Source: Morchella semilibera
Taxonomy: Eukaryota; Ascomycota; Pezizomycetes; Pezizales; Morchellaceae
Assembly: GCA_009192285.1 (NCBI GenBank)
Contig: WBVU01000009.1
Location: 1,860,001 to 1,924,000 of the forward strand
Reading direction: 5' to 3'
DNA length: 64,000 nt
Below the pieces are notes generated by a model that worked only from the letters and a program-made list of their open reading frames with translations, did no database searches and had not been told where the DNA came from. Below, in pieces: positions 12,590-24,287 of this stretch; position 1 is the stretch's first letter; the number at the start of each line of letters is the position of its first letter. Both the position numbers and the translations under genes were made by a program.

Positions 12590-13143
12590 GGGTTGAGTAG
12601 GTGCGGCCAGCCCAGGTCAAATATATATTCGGTCGCTGTCGGATGGTAGACTTTGATTGCTGGGATAACCAGGGGGTCGAGATGCCGCCGCAGGTCGATA
12701 AGGTGGGATTTCCCCCCCCCCTCCGATCCTAGTTTACTCCTGCTGGGAGGAATAAGAAAATAGGGAGCTAGGATGACCCCCACTAGGGAATTGTTCCTGA
12801 TTGGGGTGGGGGGGGGGGCTGAGAACGTATTAATTGGTGGCTTTTATTAGCCTGTAAGAGGTATCGTGGGCGGAATTTCGCAACTCAGCAAGTCCATGAA
12901 GCGAGGTGGTCACTTCTGAGGACTAGAAGGTACTGACGAATCTTAGACAAGGGGGAGGGGGGAGGCGGGGACGGGGGACGCGAGTTCTGTGATGTTTGTA
13001 ATTCCTGTGGTTGGCCAAACCTTGTGCTAGAAGGCGCTCCTACTCAAACGAAGATTTATGGGGTAATGATCGTGTGGGTAAGATTTTGTGCACTGTATTA
13101 TACTACATGTATATACAATCTTATATTGATAAGTACATGTATA

Positions 13144-13328
13144 CAGCGACACCTCGCTATAAGAAACGCCAAGGTGGCGGAGGTTTTTGTTTCTTATAGC
13201 AAAAATTCCCCCAAAATTTCTTATAGCAAGTGAGATTTTGGTGCAGAGTCCTTAGCGTGTACCCTGTGTGTTGTTTCTTACAGCAAGGTTTTTCTTATGG
13301 CGAGGTTTCTTATAGCGAGGTATGGCTG
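13144..13328. mobile_element. MITE, pogo/Fot1-like ends, 185 bp, inside the nitrate promoter
   Basis: The left end CAGCGACACCTCGCTATAAG and the reverse complement of the right end CAGCCATACCTCGCTATAAG agree at all but three of the first 20 positions and continue through AAAC. TA flanks both sides (13142-13143, 13329-13330). The ACCTCGCTATAAGAAAC block resembles ends of pogo/Tigger/Fot1 elements. Inside, the motif TTTCTTATAGC recurs several times in the same orientation as the right end, as subterminal repeats. No coding capacity. It sits between the NirA octamer and nitrate reductase. Confidence 0.8.
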
Positions 13329-13541
13329 TAGTACCTTACATGTAGTCTTGTATCGAATTCTCTTAATACGCAGAGCATAGACAGTAAATAACAGTAATTT
13401 TCTGGTCCCTTGTGAAGCAAGACGTGCAGAGGCCTACCGTCTCTTGAGCCCATGCATATGGCTCATCTGCTAATTTACGTCCCTCTACTCTACAACTTGG
13501 TGAACGGCTGCTGAACAGGGATACGTCCACGCATGCACCGG

Positions 13542-13573
13542 TACATGTAGGTACTTACATGTAAGTACATGTA
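13542..13573. repeat. Three TACATGTA palindromes in 32 bases
   Basis: TACATGTA at 13542-13549, 13556-13563 and 13566-13573, linked by GTACTTA-type spacers so that the whole stretch is nearly self-complementary. It is the densest cluster of an octamer that recurs across the window (see the findings). Confidence 0.8.
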
Positions 13574-14077
13574 CCTACAGCCGTGTCTATGAACGGTACC
13601 CCCCCCCCAAAAAAAAAAAAACAAACAAACAGAATATTAAGTATATAAGTAGAAAAACTGTTAAAGAATACAATTATCTAAAAAAATAATCCTAGAACCT
13701 CTATTTTTGATGTCTATCCTTGATCTGTTTTCCTTAGTTTCTACTAAATTACTTAAATAGAGAAATACCCGAAAAATATATATATAGGACAGAGTCTATT
13801 TTACCTATACTAAAGGTCTTGCCAATATAGGTTTGTGGAGTTGGTATGGGGGCTCCAAAAACTTCCCAGACATAGCTGTACTTGCATGTGGTGCCAAGGG
13901 GCAAGTTTTGTAGGTGTTTATTAACCACCATGCCACACCTTATCACAACCTCCCGGCTTACCGAAGCACGTCGATATCGATTCAAGGAATGGGTGGAACC
14001 TCCAACATTCCAAATGATGCTGCTCACCCCCCCCAATCTTCTTCCGCGATCATGGATCGAATCGTATCTCTCTCTTC

Positions 14078-14085
14078 CCCGCGGA
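14078..14085 (-). promoter_or_regulatory. NIT4-like octamer (TCCGCGGG on minus strand)
   Basis: Seven of eight bases match the Neurospora NIT4 site TCCGCGGA. It is 340 bases upstream of the nitrate reductase start. A near match only, so weaker than the octamers at 12582, 19304 and 19505. Confidence 0.35.
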
Positions 14086-14425
14086 AAAAAGTACCTACGT
14101 GGGATGGATAGGATATGTATGGATCCGGGGAAAGCAGGAACACATCCCGAATTCTCTACCTACTCTATCTCTCCGGTCCAGCAGGGGAGTGCAAAGGGGA
14201 TAGCACAGTAAGAATATTACCCTTGCCCATTACGTGCAAGAAAATAGTAAAAAACATCAGTACTTTTCCGCTTGAGGTAGAGTATGTAAGAGTCGTTCAA
14301 CAATAATTACTGCTCATCCTGCACACTAAACTAAACTGATAGTACTAAGGAAAAACTAGAGACCCACTCTACTAGCCCGTTCTTTCTGAATCCCAACGTG
14401 CCCGGCAGGGGAAATACATAATATC

Positions 14426-17400
14426 ATGTCAACACTCCAGTTCAAGACGCAGTTCCTCGACTTGTTCGTTAGCTGTCTCTCCTACATTAATATTCTGACC
14501 CTTCTGCGAATTTCCAAGTCCTCACCCCCCAAAACCACCAAAGATACCACACTCGCTCCCCCTACAAACAGTGGAAATATTACCACGACCACTACGGCAA
14601 AAATGAACCCTACAACCGCAACAACACCCAAAATACAGAGTCAAGTAAACCAATATTTCCCACCAAGTCCCCCTCGATCCGACAAGGGAGACAATGATGA
14701 AGAAATTCAAGAAGTGGAAGTCCCACTGCCACCGCCGTCGAATAACCCAACAAAAGTCCTGGATATAGATCTGGGAACCCCAGATGCACATGTTCCAAGA
14801 GATCCCCGATTAATTAGATTGACGGGCGTGCATCCATTTAACGTGGAAGCGCCATTGACGGCGTTGTTTGACTCTGGTGGGTATTTACATTTTTTCCTTT
14901 TCCTTTTTTTCTTTTTTTCTGTCCGGGTCATATGACTATGTGGCCCTGTCTCAGCACTCGGATCTTGAGCCCTTGGACGCTATATCCATAGGTATGATTA
15001 GCAGTGTATATATGAGACTGACATGTCGATTGTAAAGGTTTCTTGACACCCCCTGAGCTGTTTTATGTCCGCAACCATGGCGCAGTTCCACAGGTACACG
15101 ATGAGGATATCATGGATTGGGATATCTCAATTGAAGGGTTTGTCCGCCTCTAAAGCCTTATTAAAAACCCCAGAGCCATATATCTAACATATACATCCCC
15201 ATGTCTCAGGCTGGTTGAAAAACCCATGACAATCTCACTGCGCCAGATCCTCACAGAGTTCGAAAATGTTACACTCCCCATAACACTCGTCTGCGCTGGC
15301 AACCGCCGGAAAGAACAAAACATGGTGCAAAAGTCGCAAGGCTTTTCTTGGGGCGCCGCCGGAGTATCGACCTCTCTTTGGACTGGCCCGCTCATCAGCA
15401 CGATCCTTGCCGCAGCCCGACCCCTCCGGCGAGCTAAGTACCTGTGCATGGCCGGTGCTGACGACCTCCCGAACGGAAAATATGCGACTAGTGTGCGCCT
15501 TTCACACGCTACAGACCCGAACCGTGGGATCATGCTGGCACATAAACAGAACGGAGAGGTGTTAAGGCCGGACCATGGAAAGCCGTTGAGAGTGGTAGTT
15601 CCGGGAATGATTGGTGGACGGTCTGTGAAATGGTTGAAGAAGCTGGTGGTTACAGAGGAACCATGTGATGGATGGTACCATATCTATGATAATAGAGTGC
15701 TACCGGCGATGGTAACTCCAGCGATGGCCAAGGAGAATGTGGAATGGTGGAAGGATGAGAGATATGCGATCTATGAGCTGTCTGTCAACTCCGCTGTTGC
15801 ATACCCACAGAATGATGAAAGATTGGACGTAGAAGAAAAGAAGGATGAGATGTATACGGTAAAGGGATATGCGTATGCTGGGGGTGGCCGAAGGATCACT
15901 AGGGTGGAAGTCTCATTGGACAAAGGCAAAAGTACTACACCCTACATTCCTCCTGTAAGTTATTTATCGACTAACAAGATGCAGCATGGGCCCTTGCACC
16001 GATTACATACCCCGAAGATCAATACCGCGCCGCCCACGATGCGCAAACCCTCTATGGCGGCCGCCTTGACATGAGCTGGCGCGACACCTGCTTCTGCTGG
16101 TGCTTCTGGTCGCTGCCTGTTACCGTCAGCGCTCTGAGCGCCGCCGAGGACATCGTTGTCCGTGCCGTCGATGAGAGTCTCGCTATTCAGCCGCGCGATG
16201 TATACTGGTCTGTCCTCGGTATGATGCACAATGCCTGGTTCCGAATTGCAATCCGGAAAGAGGAGGATGGCCGTGTATTGCGGTTTGAGCACCCGACTCT
16301 GCCGGCGCTGATGAAGGGTGGGTGGATGGAGAGAGTTAATAAGGAGGGTGGTGATCTTACAGACTTGAACTGGGGCGAGAGGGCGGACACAGGCGACTCG
16401 GATGCCGTCAGAGAGGTCAAGCAGCGGAAAAAGGATGTGGTCAAGATGACTAACGATCAGGTCAAGAGGATCATTGACATCGACGAGCTCAGGAAGCATG
16501 ACCAGAAGGAGGAGCCTTGGTTTGTGGTAAATGGAGAAGTGTATGATGGTACTGGGTTCTTGGAAGGGCATCCTGGTGGGGCGACTAGTATCATTGCTGC
16601 TGCTGGGCTGGATGCCACTGATGAGTTTATGGGAATCCGTAGGGCACCCTTCATAAACTGCCATATACATAGTTATTTTCAACTAACATTCTCACAGACA
16701 GCGAAAATGCCAAACTAATGATGCCAAAATACCACATTGGTTCTCTTTCTGAATCCTCCCGCCTTGCCCTCCTTGAGCAAGGCAACTCAGATTCATCCTC
16801 AGGTGAATCAACGAGTACCTTCCTGAACCCCCGAGTATGGTCAAAGGCTACCCTCATTGGCAAGAAAGTTGTTTCATGGGACTCAAGGATCTTCACCTTT
16901 AGTCTCAACTCACCAGACCAAATCCTCGGACTGCCTGTCGGGCAGCATCTGTTGATCAAAGTCAAAGATGAGGTAACAGGCGAGGTAATCACCAGGCCAT
17001 ACACGCCCATGTCGACGGACGCCGAGAAGGGTGTTGTGCATCTCCTTATTAAGATCTACTTTGCTACACCTACCACTAAGGGTGGTAAAATGACCATGGC
17101 TTTGGATAAACTACGTATGTTTCCTACCCTTATGAATAACCCAAGAGCATATATCCTAACGTTCCCTTCAGCGATGGGCCACACCGCCGAATTCAAGGGT
17201 CCCATTGGAAAGCTCATCTACCAAGGCAACGGCAACCTCACGATTAATGACGCCCCCAGGAACGTCGACTCCTTCCTCATGATCTGCGCCGGCAGTGGCA
17301 TCACCCCCATCTTTCAGGTCCTACGTTCCGTCCTCGAAGACAAGACTGACCCTACACGCTGCGTCGTCCTCGACGGTAACCGTCTTGAAGAAGACATTTT

Positions 17401-17659
17401 GTGCCGTGAAGAACTAGACGCCCTAAAAGCGGAGAACGGAGATAGGTGCGAACTTGTTTACGCCCTCACCAAACCAGGGAAGGAGTGGAGAGGTCAGGTT
17501 GGAAGAGTCGGCGAGGACTTAATCAAGAGATATATGCCGGCGGTGCAGAACGGAAAGAAGCCGCTGGCGTTGATTTGTGGGCCTGAGGCACTTGAGAAGA
17601 GTGTACACGGTATTTTGAAGGGTATGGGATGGGAGGATTCGGATATGGTATTTTTTTAG
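14426..17659 (+). CDS. niaD: Assimilatory nitrate reductase [NAD(P)H]
   Basis: Cytosolic homodimeric molybdoflavoprotein reducing nitrate to nitrite. Six exons (14426-14876, 15038-15137, 15210-15931, 15985-16638, 16698-17114, 17172-17659) give 943 residues exactly in frame. Domains in order: a Thr/Pro-rich leader (about 1-110), the sulfite-oxidase-type molybdopterin domain with the molybdenum-ligand Cys in TLVCAGNRRKEQN (about 210), the dimerisation domain, cytochrome b5 with heme motif EGHPGG (about 620), and the FAD/NAD module with RPYTPMS (about 742), GSGITP (about 821) and CGPEALEKSV (about 917). The 53-base third intron has a CTAAC branch point. The leader is oddly hydrophobic at residues 5-30; a later Met (MNPTTATTPK) is a possible alternative start. 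It is divergent from the transporter and colinear with nitrite reductase. Confidence 0.97.
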
Positions 17660-19303
17660 GGTTAGGGATTTAGTGGGTTTCCTTTTTCGGGGTTCATTGG
17701 GATTACTAGCGATTGGGATCTTTTGTGTATATTTTTCTTTTAGTTGTAAAACTTTGGTTATTTTTAAATCAATCTTAGTCAAGCCAGGGGCTCTGGAAAT
17801 CACATCTGTATGCGCTTACTGTAAAATATCCAGTGAAGTCCTACTTATTAATATCGCCATTGGTTGTAATTATTGTTTGATTTAAATTGTAACTGTAAGC
17901 TCTCGGAAGGAGCTTAAGTAGTACCAAACTCTGGATGTATAAAGACAGAATGTTCCTACCCTTCTAAGTATATCAGTTGTCTCTCTCCTCTTAGCTACTA
18001 AAATAATATACGGTTATACCTATAGTACCTGGATTTATGGGCATTTGCCTCATCGTGACTTACCGCCACGCCCGGTCCCCGCACCGGGTTTACAGTCAAA
18101 GTCAGTGTCCCAGCTTCCCCGATCACAGACCCATATGTAATTAATAGGCCTAGGCCCACGAAGCAAAACCACAAGTAACCCTAACCCTTCTCTGTATCCT
18201 ACAACGTACTAGGCCATAGCATGATACTCGGCATTCTCAGGAAGGAGCTCCCACAGACCAGAAATTTTTTTTCTCCTAAAACCCCACGCCGCCTAAACAC
18301 AGCACAGGCAAACAGTATTGATCCGGTCGTATTGGATCGTAGGGTCCGAGATTGTAGATCAATCTAATTCATTAAACAGCGAATCCGATCATGATCAGAA
18401 ACGTGGGGCGTTTTTTCATAATCGACATATGTAATTATAATAGCCACCGAGTATATGGGTAGCTTTATTTAGACGGATGCCTTTTTTTTTTTTTTTAATC
18501 CTAACGATCCCGATTCTCGATCTCGATTTCTTCTGGTCGAGTTTGTTGTCCACGCCGAGTGATGGGAGTTGAAGCTTGCAAGGGCTGCAGGAAAAGTCGG
18601 GCATGAAACACGTAACAACTAACTTAAGGATTGCAAAACAATCTGACGTGGGGCAACATTTGGATATTCTCTATCTGTGCTACTCCTCTAAGCCTGGAGC
18701 TATATACCGGAAAAACTACTAGCAACAATTCTCCGCTCCCCCCCACAATTCCCGTGATGGGCCACTACCTGTACGGAAGTTCCCGTCGTCTCCGGATCCT
18801 ACTAAAGAAGTTCGTGGGGATCACGAAAAGGACTAGGAGAGGTGGGGAGGGGGGGGGAGCAATCATATAACCCACTGCATTCCTGTTGGAAGTTGGTACT
18901 ATTTAGTTCACGATCGAATTGACTTTCTTTTCTTTTTCCTTCTTCTTTTTTCTTTTTTCCCCTTCTTTCCTCAGTACTGCTTCGATTTACAGACAGTAGT
19001 CTTTATGAGCAGAGATCCTCGAGAGAGCCAGTAGGGGGATTTCTTACAGGAAAGCGCGCTTAAAGTTATGATATATACAAAAATCCTGTTCGGTGGCAAA
19101 GTGTGGCGGTGCCGAGTGATATTTCATGATACGCATATTCAACTAAGGTACGTACATACCTTTCTTCCTTTTTCCCATTTTTTTTTTTTTGCCTACCAAA
19201 CAGAGAACTGCTTTTCCCTGGAATTAATTAATCCGTTATCTAGATTGCATCTTCCGACTAGATCGACTTATCGGAATAACCTGGCTATTTTAGTAGCAAT
19301 GTT

Positions 19304-19311
19304 TCCGCGGA
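19304..19311. promoter_or_regulatory. NIT4-type palindrome TCCGCGGA
   Basis: Perfect palindrome, extended to TTCCGCGGAA (19303-19312), and an exact match to the Neurospora NIT4 site. About 950 bases upstream of the nitrite reductase start. Confidence 0.55.
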
Positions 19312-19504
19312 ACATTTCTCCGGTACATTGGTTTTCGGTAGTAGGGGAACTTCGGGTCCCCACGCTGGAACGTTAGACGACAACCTTATCTGACATTGCC
19401 TGGCCTATGCAGGGAGGGTATCACCCTTGACACTATATCGGGTCTGATTAAACTGCCGTACCCTATCACACTTACTGTACATATGATGTACCTGTGAAGA
19501 ATTT

Positions 19505-19512
19505 CTCCGCGG
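19505..19512 (+). promoter_or_regulatory. NirA-type binding octamer CTCCGCGG
   Basis: Exact match to CTCCGHGG, about 750 bases upstream of the nitrite reductase start and 200 bases from the NIT4-type palindrome. Its context TTCTCCGCGGGG is identical to that of the site at 12582. Confidence 0.55.
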
Positions 19513-20260
19513 GGTAGCTTTCCACCCATATTCCCCCCCCCCCAGAGGCATATTGTAAAAGGTGCTCCTCCATGTACATGCTCTAGTGCTGTACGTACAG
19601 GGGCATATATGAATATGAGATGCATACGGGGTAGGGGCCGGCTGCTCGGAAACGGGGGGGGTTCAAGGGCGGTTTCGGAAGGCAAGGATAATATCTCTAT
19701 CTGGTAGGGTAGTTAAGTACATGTATGTAGGGTGAGCACGGTAATTGTGGAGTAAGTCTCCAAGGAAACAACACATTTCCGAAGAATGAGCAGCAGTAGA
19801 ATAAAACACGGGCGCTAAGTAAAATAAACGTAGACACGAATTGAAAATGGCACGATCCTGATTGGCTACACCAATCTTTGTCAAAAAAAAAAAAAAAAAA
19901 AAAGATCATCTGCAGACGATTATGATCGATAGTGAATAAATTGCAATTGTAATAGTACTGAAAGGAAAAGGGAAAAAAGAAAAAAATTCCATCGCGACAT
20001 GGGAGTTTAATTAAAAGCGTATATCGTCCCCTAGTCTTCTTGTTCTGTAGGAGTGTTTTAGTGTTCAATCCAAACTCGTTTAATTCACCATTCGTACTCT
20101 TATCTTCTTACTCACGACGAGATATATACCCCCCAAAGTCGCCCAACTGGCTTACTTCATAGGCACCGTTCTTTGCTTTGCAGTATTTGCACTGCTCTGC
20201 TATCATTACACTACTGCCAAAGTGCAAGTGGCCCCACAAAATAGTAATAATAAGCCCATT

Positions 20261-23200
20261 ATGGCCAGCACCAGCCCAAGCAGCAGCAGCAGCAGCAGCA
20301 CAAATACTGCAAAACAACCAACAGCCGCCCATGGGGAATCCTCACTACCACTATCGAAGCCCGCAACTGGAATGGAGACACCTGAAGAGGTGAACGTGAT
20401 ACCAATACCGCAGCTTCTGGGTCGCGAGAATGGCAGACAGCGTATTGTGGTTGTTGGACTGGGGATGGTGGCCATTGCGTTCATGTAAGTGCATCAACCC
20501 AGCCAGACCAATGATCAAAAATCAAAGGGGAAAAAAAAGGGAAAAGAAAAAACTAATTAACGTCCAACAGTGAGAAAATCTTGAAACTCGACGCAGAGAA
20601 TAATCAATACTCCATCGTCGTGATTGGCGAGGAATCCCACGTCGCCTACAACCGTGTGGGACTGACCTCGTTCTTCGAGCACCGCAAGGTTGAGGAGCTG
20701 TACCTGAATCCCCTTGAATGGGTATATACACCCCATCCTACTCCTCGGTACCGTAAAAATATTTGTTTCAAATAATTAATGCTAATCCGAATATTACCAG
20801 TACGACTCCCACCCTGACGTCCTCCACCACAAACTCAACACCAGGGTAATCTCCATCGATCCCACCTCAAAATCCATCGCTACTTCCGCCGGCTACGATG
20901 TCAGCTACGATATTCTCGTCCTTGCGACAGGCTCCGATGCTGTTGTACCCACGTCCACCCCCGGCCATGATAGCAAGGGCGTCTTCGTCTACCGCAACAT
21001 TGACGATCTCGAGCGCCTCATCGGCTTCTCTGCCACTGTCCCCGGCAGCACCGGTTGTGTTGTTGGTGGCGGGCTGCTGGGTCTCGAGGCCGCAAAGGCC
21101 ATGATGGATCTGGAGCAGTTTGGGAGCGTCAAGCTGATCGATAAGAACCCATGGGTGCTGTCGAGACAGCTGGACCAGGACGCAGGGAAGCTCGTCGTTG
21201 ATAAGGTGACGGAGCTGGGACTGGATGTATTGTCTTGTAGAAAGATTCAGACGATTAATGTGGATGCGGAGGGGAATACGGAGAGTGTGACGTTTGAAGA
21301 TGGGAGTACGTTGGAGACGACGTGTATCTGCTTCGCTGTAAGTACCGGAAACTGAGAGTAGTACATAAGATTGTGACCCGGGGACTGACAGGAGGTAGAT
21401 CGGTATCAAACCTAGAGACGAGCTTGCTGCCTCAGCAGGCATCAAGACCGCCAGCAGAGGTGGTTTCATCATCAATAAAGAGTACTTACCCCTTCCCCAA
21501 TACTCAAACTCAACCTCAAGGTCAATGACCACTAACCCCCGATTTTCTGCTACAGCGTCGAAACATCCGTCCCCGGCATCTACGCCATCGGCGAATGTGC
21601 CTCCTGGGAAAACCAGACTTTCGGCCTGATCGCCCCCGGCGTCGAGATGGCCGATGTCCTCTCATTTAATCTTTGCAAATCCACCGAGCACGGGCACTCC
21701 GAGGCGCCCAAAGCCTTCCGCCGCCCAGACCTGTCTACCAAGCTCAAGCTCCTCGGCGTCAACGTCGCCTCCTTCGGTGATTTCTTTGCGGACCGTGATG
21801 GGCCCAAGGAGCTCCCTGGGAGAGACTCGCTCAGTGAGGCTGCGGAGCGGGGACCAACGATCAAGGCGCTGAGTTACAAGGATCCCTTTGAGGCGGTGTA
21901 CAAGAAATACATCTTCACCGCTGACGGGAAATATCTTCTCGGCGGAATGATCATTGGCGACACCAAGGACTACATCAAGCTGGTTGGGATGGTGAAGTCG
22001 AAGAAGGCGCTGGAGATCCCGCCCTCACAATTGATCCTGGGGGCGAAGGCGGATGGCGAGGATGATAATCCAGATGATCTGGATGATGATACGCAGATCT
22101 GCTCGTGCCACAATGTGACGAAGGGCGATATCAGCAGGGTAGTGAAGGACGGCTCGTGTAAGAGCCTAGGTGAGGTGAAGTCGTGCACAAAGGCAGGGAC
22201 GGGGTGCGCGGGGTGTATGCCACTTGTGCAGAGCATCTTTAACGCGGAAATGAAGGCTATGGGGGCGGAGGTTTCTAATCACCGTATGTTTGATCATTAC
22301 CCCTCTATGGTGGTATGGTGATGGCGGGAAAATCAACCACTGACATGTTGTTTTAGTCTGTCCACACTTTGCTTACTCCCGTGTTGATCTCTACAACATA
22401 ATAAGTGTCAAGGTAAGTATTCCGCCATAAGTACATGAGATATCAAATGCCCTCTAATACCCACCAGCAACTTAAAACCCTCCCCGAAGTGATGCGCGAG
22501 TGCGGAAAGGACCCCGAATCCCTCGGCTGCGAAGTCTGCAAGCCTACCCTTGGTTCCATTTTCTCCTCCCTCTTCAACGAGCACGTCATGGATAAGAACA
22601 TGCATATGCTTCAGGAGACCAACGACAAGTTCCTCGCCAACATCCAGCGTAACGGCACCTTCTCCGTCGTCCCGCGGGTCCCCGGTGGTGAGATCACTGC
22701 GGACAAACTCATTGCCATCGGTACCGTCGCCAAGAAGTTCAACCTCTACTGTAAGATCACCGGTGGGCAGAGGATCGATATGTTTGGTGCGAGGAAGCAG
22801 GATTTGGTCGATATCTGGTCGGAGCTTGTGAAGGCCGGAATGGAAAGTGGGCATGCGTATGCAAAGAGTTTGAGGACTATTAAGGTTTGATTTCAATGTT
22901 GAGTGAGTTGTGGTGGTTATATATTAACGAGCCTGCAGAGTTGTGTTGGAACTACTTGGTGTCGATTCGGTGTCGGTGACAGTGTTGGAATGGCTATCAG
23001 ACTTGAGGAGCGATACAAGAGTGTCCGTTCACCTCACAAACTCAAGGGTGCTGTCTCTGGCTGTATCAGAGAGTGTGCCGAGGCCCAAAACAAAGAGTAA
23101 GATCTCTCTCTATATATAAAAATATATATACGCATCATTTCCAGTTCAAAAAACTAACAAACCCTATAGCTTTGGCTTAATCGCTACTGAGACCGGCTAC

Positions 23201-24287
23201 AACATCTTCGTCGGCGGTAACGGAGGGTCAAAACCCCGCCACTCTGAGCTTCTGATCAAGGACTGCCCGGTGGAGCAGGTTATCCCAATCTTAGACAGAT
23301 ACCTCATGTTCTACATTCGCACTGCCGATAGACTCCAGAGAACAGCGCGCTGGGTCGAGAACCTGCCTGGCGGGATTGGATATCTCAAACAGGTTGTTCT
23401 AGAGGACAAGCTTGGTATCTGTGCAGATCTTGAGAAGCAGATGCAGGAACTTGTCGCATCCTACTTCTGCGAGTGGACAGAGGTGGTGAATGATGAAGAC
23501 AGGAGAAGGTATGATAGAACCCCCACTCTCTTTTCCTTAGATCTTCAAACCCATACTAACGCCTCTTCTTCTCCTTGCTAGACAATTCCAACAATTCGCC
23601 AATACCAATGAATCCAGCGACAACATCGAGCTCATCACCGAGCGCGACCAAACCCGCCCCGCCTACTGGCCCAAAGACAGCGCCAAATACGATTTTGCCA
23701 ACCACCGCTGGTCCTCCCTTTCCTGGCAGCCCATCCTTGAATCCAGCCATTTTGGACACGCCGACGCCTCCTCCTCCACGCCCGTCACCGCCGCCGTCAA
23801 GCGCGGAGACACCCAGCTCGCCATCTTCAAGGTCCGCGGAAAGTACTTTGCCACGCAGCAGATGTGCCCGCACAAGCGCGCGTTCGTACTCTCTGACGGT
23901 ATCATCGGCGAGAACATTGATGACGGCACCGAGGAGGGCCGCAAGAAGAAGGAGATGTGGGTGTCGTGCCCGTACCATAAGCGCAACTTTACGCTGGAGG
24001 GGCAGAAGCCCGGCGGGTGCAGCAGTGACGCAGAGCTGAGCGTCGCCACGTTCGAGGTCGAGGAGAGAGGCGACGGGTGGGTGTATCTGAAGCTGCCGCC
24101 GGTGGCAGAGCTGGATGCGTTGTTGGGGACGGAGAGGTGGAAGGTCAAGAAGGAGGAGACGACGGATCCTTTCGCGGAGATGGACAGGAAGGCTTGTGGG
24201 GGGAGTAAGGGGCGGAAGTCGGTGAAGCCGGCGCTGTTTACTGGGGGAGTAGGGAAGGAGGTGAAGACGAAGAGTATTGATTGGTAG
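20261..24287 (+). CDS. niiA: Assimilatory nitrite reductase [NAD(P)H], siroheme type
   Basis: Cytosolic enzyme reducing nitrite to ammonium with six electrons. Ten exons (20261-20484, 20571-20721, 20801-21337, 21399-21481, 21556-22283, 22357-22412, 22468-22884, 22939-23096, 23170-23508, 23582-24287) sum to 3399 bases, 1132 residues. In order: a Ser-rich leader from an AGC microsatellite; FAD motif [11 protein letters not shown] (about 66); NAD motif [12 protein letters not shown] (about 210); BFD-like [2Fe-2S] cysteines from CSCHNV (about 513) to GCAGC; siroheme/[4Fe-4S] cysteines in SCVGTTWC (about 733) and GCIREC (about 773); and a C-terminal Rieske domain with CPHKRAF (about 992) and CPYHKRNF (about 1026). 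The start is the ATG at 20261 (MASTSPSS). The first FAD motif has Ala where I would expect Gly. The last of the three cluster genes. Confidence 0.97.

Larger units (their letters stand above)
11640..14425. promoter_or_regulatory. Divergent promoter region of nitrate transporter and nitrate reductase
   Basis: 2.8 kb between the two divergent start codons. It holds GATA motifs near the transporter, one exact NirA octamer at 12582, a near match at 14078, a TGATAG at 14337-14342 close to nitrate reductase, a 185 bp MITE at 13144, and six TACATGTA octamers between 13104 and 13573. A T-run of about 24 bases lies near 12249. A 142-codon minus-strand open frame at 12355-12783 has no recognisable domain and I do not call it a gene. 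Confidence 0.6.
17660..20260. promoter_or_regulatory. Spacer and promoter between nitrate and nitrite reductase
   Basis: 2.6 kb holding the nitrate reductase 3' end and the nitrite reductase promoter. It carries an exact NIT4-type palindrome at 19304-19311, an exact NirA octamer at 19505-19512, a GATA motif (CTATCA) at 20200-20205 about 56 bases before the start codon, and TACATGTA at 19718. T-runs and A-runs near 18483 and 19884 are low-complexity. No gene is supported. Confidence 0.6.

Noticed and set aside
12355-12783. 142-codon open frame on the minus strand inside the nitrate promoter
   Set aside because: No domain, signal or splice structure recognised; it overlaps the NirA octamer and homopolymer runs. 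Kept only as part of the intergenic description.
14954-14991. Extra small exon in the first nitrate reductase intron
   Set aside because: Splice-like AG and GT borders exist, but inclusion introduces a stop, while skipping it gives the expected LFDSGFLTPPEL.
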